Shown here piece after piece: positions 32,646 to 34,665 of a stretch of DNA of 34,665 bases. The first letter of the stretch is position 1, and every line of letters starts with the position of its first letter. Below the pieces are notes generated by a model. It was not told the DNA's origin and made no database searches. It worked only from the letters and a program-made list of their open reading frames with translations. The DNA comes from Vicingaceae bacterium (lineage in GTDB: Bacteria > Bacteroidota > Bacteroidia > Flavobacteriales_E > Vicingaceae), in contig JAOKVV010000018.1 in assembly GCA_028336925.1 (NCBI GenBank), forward strand, positions 1-34,665, written 5' to 3'. Made by a program: the position numbers and the translations under genes.

Positions 32646-33332
32646 CTATTGAAGAATAGGTGCATATAGTAGCACGTTAGCTAATCTAAAGTTGATAGAA
32701 ATAGCAATTAGGAGAGCAGAAAGTTTCCAGTTTCTAAAAAAACAAATACCTGTAGCTATTAAAAGCCCAAACGTCGGAGCTACAGAGTTGACATTTGTGT
32801 ACTCTACAAGAAATGGAACTGAAACGACACTTATTAAAATAAAAAGGGATACAAGGGTAAACTGTTTGCTCCTGACAACTGACTCTTCTTTGATGGAGAC
32901 AATTAATACCAATAAATAAATAAGTAAGGCAATAACTACTGGAAAAAAATACTGCCGAAGCTCCTTTGGAAAAAGTGACATTAAAGCAGAAGTTCCAACC
33001 GGATATTGATTAATGATCTTATTTGATGAGGCATCTAAATGATAGGCATGGGACGCAATCACCCAAGCATAATCTTCTTTTGCAAACCCTAAACCATTTA
33101 AATGGTTGGTTAAATCTTTAATAAATGGCCGATAGGTATGACTTTCTAGAAGTTTTCCATTTTCTATAGCTTCTGCCATGTGCAGATAGCCAAATTCATC
33201 ACAACCACGAGGTAATTCCTGGTGATTTTTATAAAATCTAACATAAACTGTAGCAATTACAAGTAAAAAGATTGAGATTTGTACTATTCGATTAAATGGC
33301 TTCAGAGAAAGTTTCATTTTTTTGCTAATCAT
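32646..33332 (-). CDS. N-terminal half of a split membrane glycosyltransferase
   Basis: 228 residues: a membrane helix at about 15-31, then a periplasmic loop with PRGCDEFGYLHMAEAIENGK (the acidic DE pair expected of GT-C transferases), then helices from about 129 on. It ends at TAG after LLYAPILQ, at the frameshift that separates it from 31966-32622. The initiator may be Met6 (MKLSLKPFNR, 33317). The first ATG abuts the start of the divergent gene at 33333 in the palindrome CATATG. Confidence 0.6.
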   Translation of the reverse strand: MISKKMKLSLKPFNRIVQISIFLLVIATVYVRFYKNHQELPRGCDEFGYLHMAEAIENGKLLESHTYRPFIKDLTNHLNGLGFAKEDYAWVIASHAYHLDASSNKIINQYPVGTSALMSLFPKELRQYFFPVVIALLIYLLVLIVSIKEESVVRSKQFTLVSLFILISVVSVPFLVEYTNVNSVAPTFGLLIATGICFFRNWKLSALLIAISINFRLANVLLYAPILQ

Positions 33333-34508
33333 ATGGGATTATTTGCTAAAAGTACTTTAAATAACTATTTCATTTCAATAATACTTATTGCTGTAGTGGT
33401 ACTTTTAAGGTTTGCGGTTGGTGGATTTAATTGGTCTTACTTTATTGTATTGGGTGACAACTTCGCAACCCCAAGTATTAACCCAACTGAAATAATTCAA
33501 CAAGATGGGCCCGGATATGATGGTCAATTTTATTACGGCCTTGCAAAAGATCCATTTTCATTTGAGAAGGTAAAGGGAGGAGTTATCATCGACCATCCTC
33601 CATACCGTCATCAGCGGATTTTATACCCATTATTAGCTTATTACATATCTTTTAGAGGTAAGTCTATACTTCCCCTAATAATGGTAATTATAAATGGAAT
33701 TTCCTTATTTTTAATCAGTAGAATTATAGCAAGTTTCCAATTTATCTCAACAGTAAAGTGGAGGTTTCTACTACCTTTGTTAATATCAGGTTTGTGGATG
33801 AGTTTAAGCAGAAACCTTACAGAATGCCTCGAGGTTTTATTTCTTATCCTAATACTTCAAAGTTTCCTACGTCATAAAATCGGCTATTACATTCTTTTTT
33901 CTAGTGCGGCATTATTAACAAGAGAAACTACCATCATTTACATAGGCACTATTGCAGCCATTTGGCTATGGCGATATATGTCAGGCAATTCGAAAAGAAA
34001 ACTACTTTGCATTCTATTATTAGGTTCACCTTTTTTAGTGTTGGCTGTGTGGAAGTATATACTGCTGCAGGCCTATCCAGCCAGTGGAATTGTATCTGCA
34101 GGATCAAATATAACATTCCCATTTCATGGCATCATCATGAGTTTTTTAGTGAATTTAAAGCATATCGATTCCACACGAAGCCTAATCGAATTTATGGTGT
34201 GGAGTACTTTCTTGATTTGGCAATTTGCATTATTTTTTTTAGGCATAAGAGCAATGCAATTTAACTTCAATACTCAAATCATTAGAAGCACTCTTTCTTC
34301 ATTATGCCTAATCGGAATTGGGTTCGCGTCACTGTTTTCCATTTCAATTTATATCGATGATTGGGCTTTTCTAAGGATTCTATCAGGATTAGATGTATTC
34401 CTTTTCCTATTAATTCTTGAACGAAAGGGGAAACTCCCAAAATGGTTTTTGATGAGCACCGCAGCTTTAGCTTTAATTACGGTAGTTAGAATAATTTTAA
34501 GAGTTTAA
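33333..34508 (+). CDS. Polytopic membrane protein, glycosyltransferase GT-C-like
   Basis: 391 residues from the ATG at 33333 (MGLFAKSTLNNYFISIILIA); the longer frame to 33279 would overlap the divergent gene. Ten or so membrane helices; the first loop holds IIQQDGPGYDGQFYYGLAKDPF with an Asp-Gly-Pro-Gly-Tyr-Asp-Gly pattern seen in polytopic sugar-transferase-like proteins of bacteria. A later RETTIIYIGT segment follows helix pairs. Substrate unknown. It is the intact counterpart of the split gene opposite, possibly both from a surface polysaccharide locus. Confidence 0.7.
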   Translation: MGLFAKSTLNNYFISIILIAVVVLLRFAVGGFNWSYFIVLGDNFATPSINPTEIIQQDGPGYDGQFYYGLAKDPFSFEKVKGGVIIDHPPYRHQRILYPLLAYYISFRGKSILPLIMVIINGISLFLISRIIASFQFISTVKWRFLLPLLISGLWMSLSRNLTECLEVLFLILILQSFLRHKIGYYILFSSAALLTRETTIIYIGTIAAIWLWRYMSGNSKRKLLCILLLGSPFLVLAVWKYILLQAYPASGIVSAGSNITFPFHGIIMSFLVNLKHIDSTRSLIEFMVWSTFLIWQFALFFLGIRAMQFNFNTQIIRSTLSSLCLIGIGFASLFSISIYIDDWAFLRILSGLDVFLFLLILERKGKLPKWFLMSTAALALITVVRIILRV

Positions 34509-34665
34509 CTACACACCCAAATAAATAGTTATAACGTCTTTATGGCGTTACAGGTCTAGAAGTTATATTTAATAAAGCTTTATGATATGTTTATACGCTG
34601 AGGACCAAAAAAAAGGTATTTAAACCTTAGCTTTACAATTCATTTAAATAAACAATATGGATACT
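34509..34665. other. 3' end of window: hairpin and possible start of a next gene
   Basis: TAACG / CGTTA around a nine-base loop lies at about 34533-34551; it has no T-run. An ATG at 34657-34659 (ATG GAT ACT) reaches the window edge and could open the next plus-strand gene, but three codons cannot support a call. Confidence 0.3.

Noticed and set aside
34533-34551. Sixth attC-like site or terminator near the right end
   Set aside because: Only a five-base stem, no T-run, and no match to the inner arms or loop of the other sites.

Overview
The window is low-GC DNA from a member of the Bacteroidota, most likely flavobacterial or a close relative. The evidence is a type IX secretion (T9SS) sorting tail, Bacteroidetes-type promoters (TAnnTTTG at -7), the order coiled-coil gene - zapA - 6S RNA - rny, and an arsenosugar gene pair of the ArsS type. 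No tRNA or rRNA gene was recognised. Identifications come from reading motifs and from memory of families; no database search was run.

Left part, about 1-12,400: an accessory region. Positions 2294-7153 hold a tight eight-gene minus-strand operon: a HEPN-like protein with an R-N-x3-H motif, three paralogous proteins with a TerB-like helical N-terminus plus a four-cysteine zinc ribbon, an SPFH (band-7) protein fused to a GYF_2 domain, a separate small GYF_2 protein, and a small membrane protein. A fourth, larger membrane-anchored paralogue lies just downstream (535-1788). Around and to the right of the operon are single genes (T9SS protein, NTF2-like lipoprotein, SH3-like lipoprotein) and gene remnants, all on the minus strand. 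They are separated by short TAAC...GTTA hairpin sites that resemble integron attC sites. The series ends at a tyrosine recombinase gene (10258-11427) that points the same way as the genes, with its 3' end facing the array. I read this as an integron-like cassette array in reversed orientation carrying a candidate, undescribed membrane-stress or defence operon. A perfect 32-bp palindrome separates the recombinase from a divergent zinc-finger gene. Tandem repeats and a large palindromic repeat element follow.

Middle and right part, about 12,400-31,230: mostly core chromosome. It holds rny, 6S RNA, zapA and a coiled-coil partner; an M23 peptidase and a carboxypeptidase-regulatory-like protein; an NfeD protein; a persulfide-dioxygenase-like MBL/rhodanese protein; an arsenosugar radical SAM enzyme with its peroxidase-like partner; a PafA-type phosphatase; an outer-membrane protein with a frameshift; a PLP trans-sulfuration enzyme; LOG, DinB and OsmC family proteins; rarA; an ACP phosphodiesterase-like gene; and mnmE.

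Right end, 31,230-34,665: decayed or rearranged DNA with an NTF2-like pseudogene, a membrane glycosyltransferase split by a frameshift, and a second intact polytopic protein read divergently from it. At least four genes in the window carry a one-base frameshift, two of them at a homopolymer run of seven. They may be real pseudogenes or sequencing errors and should be checked against reads before functional conclusions are drawn.
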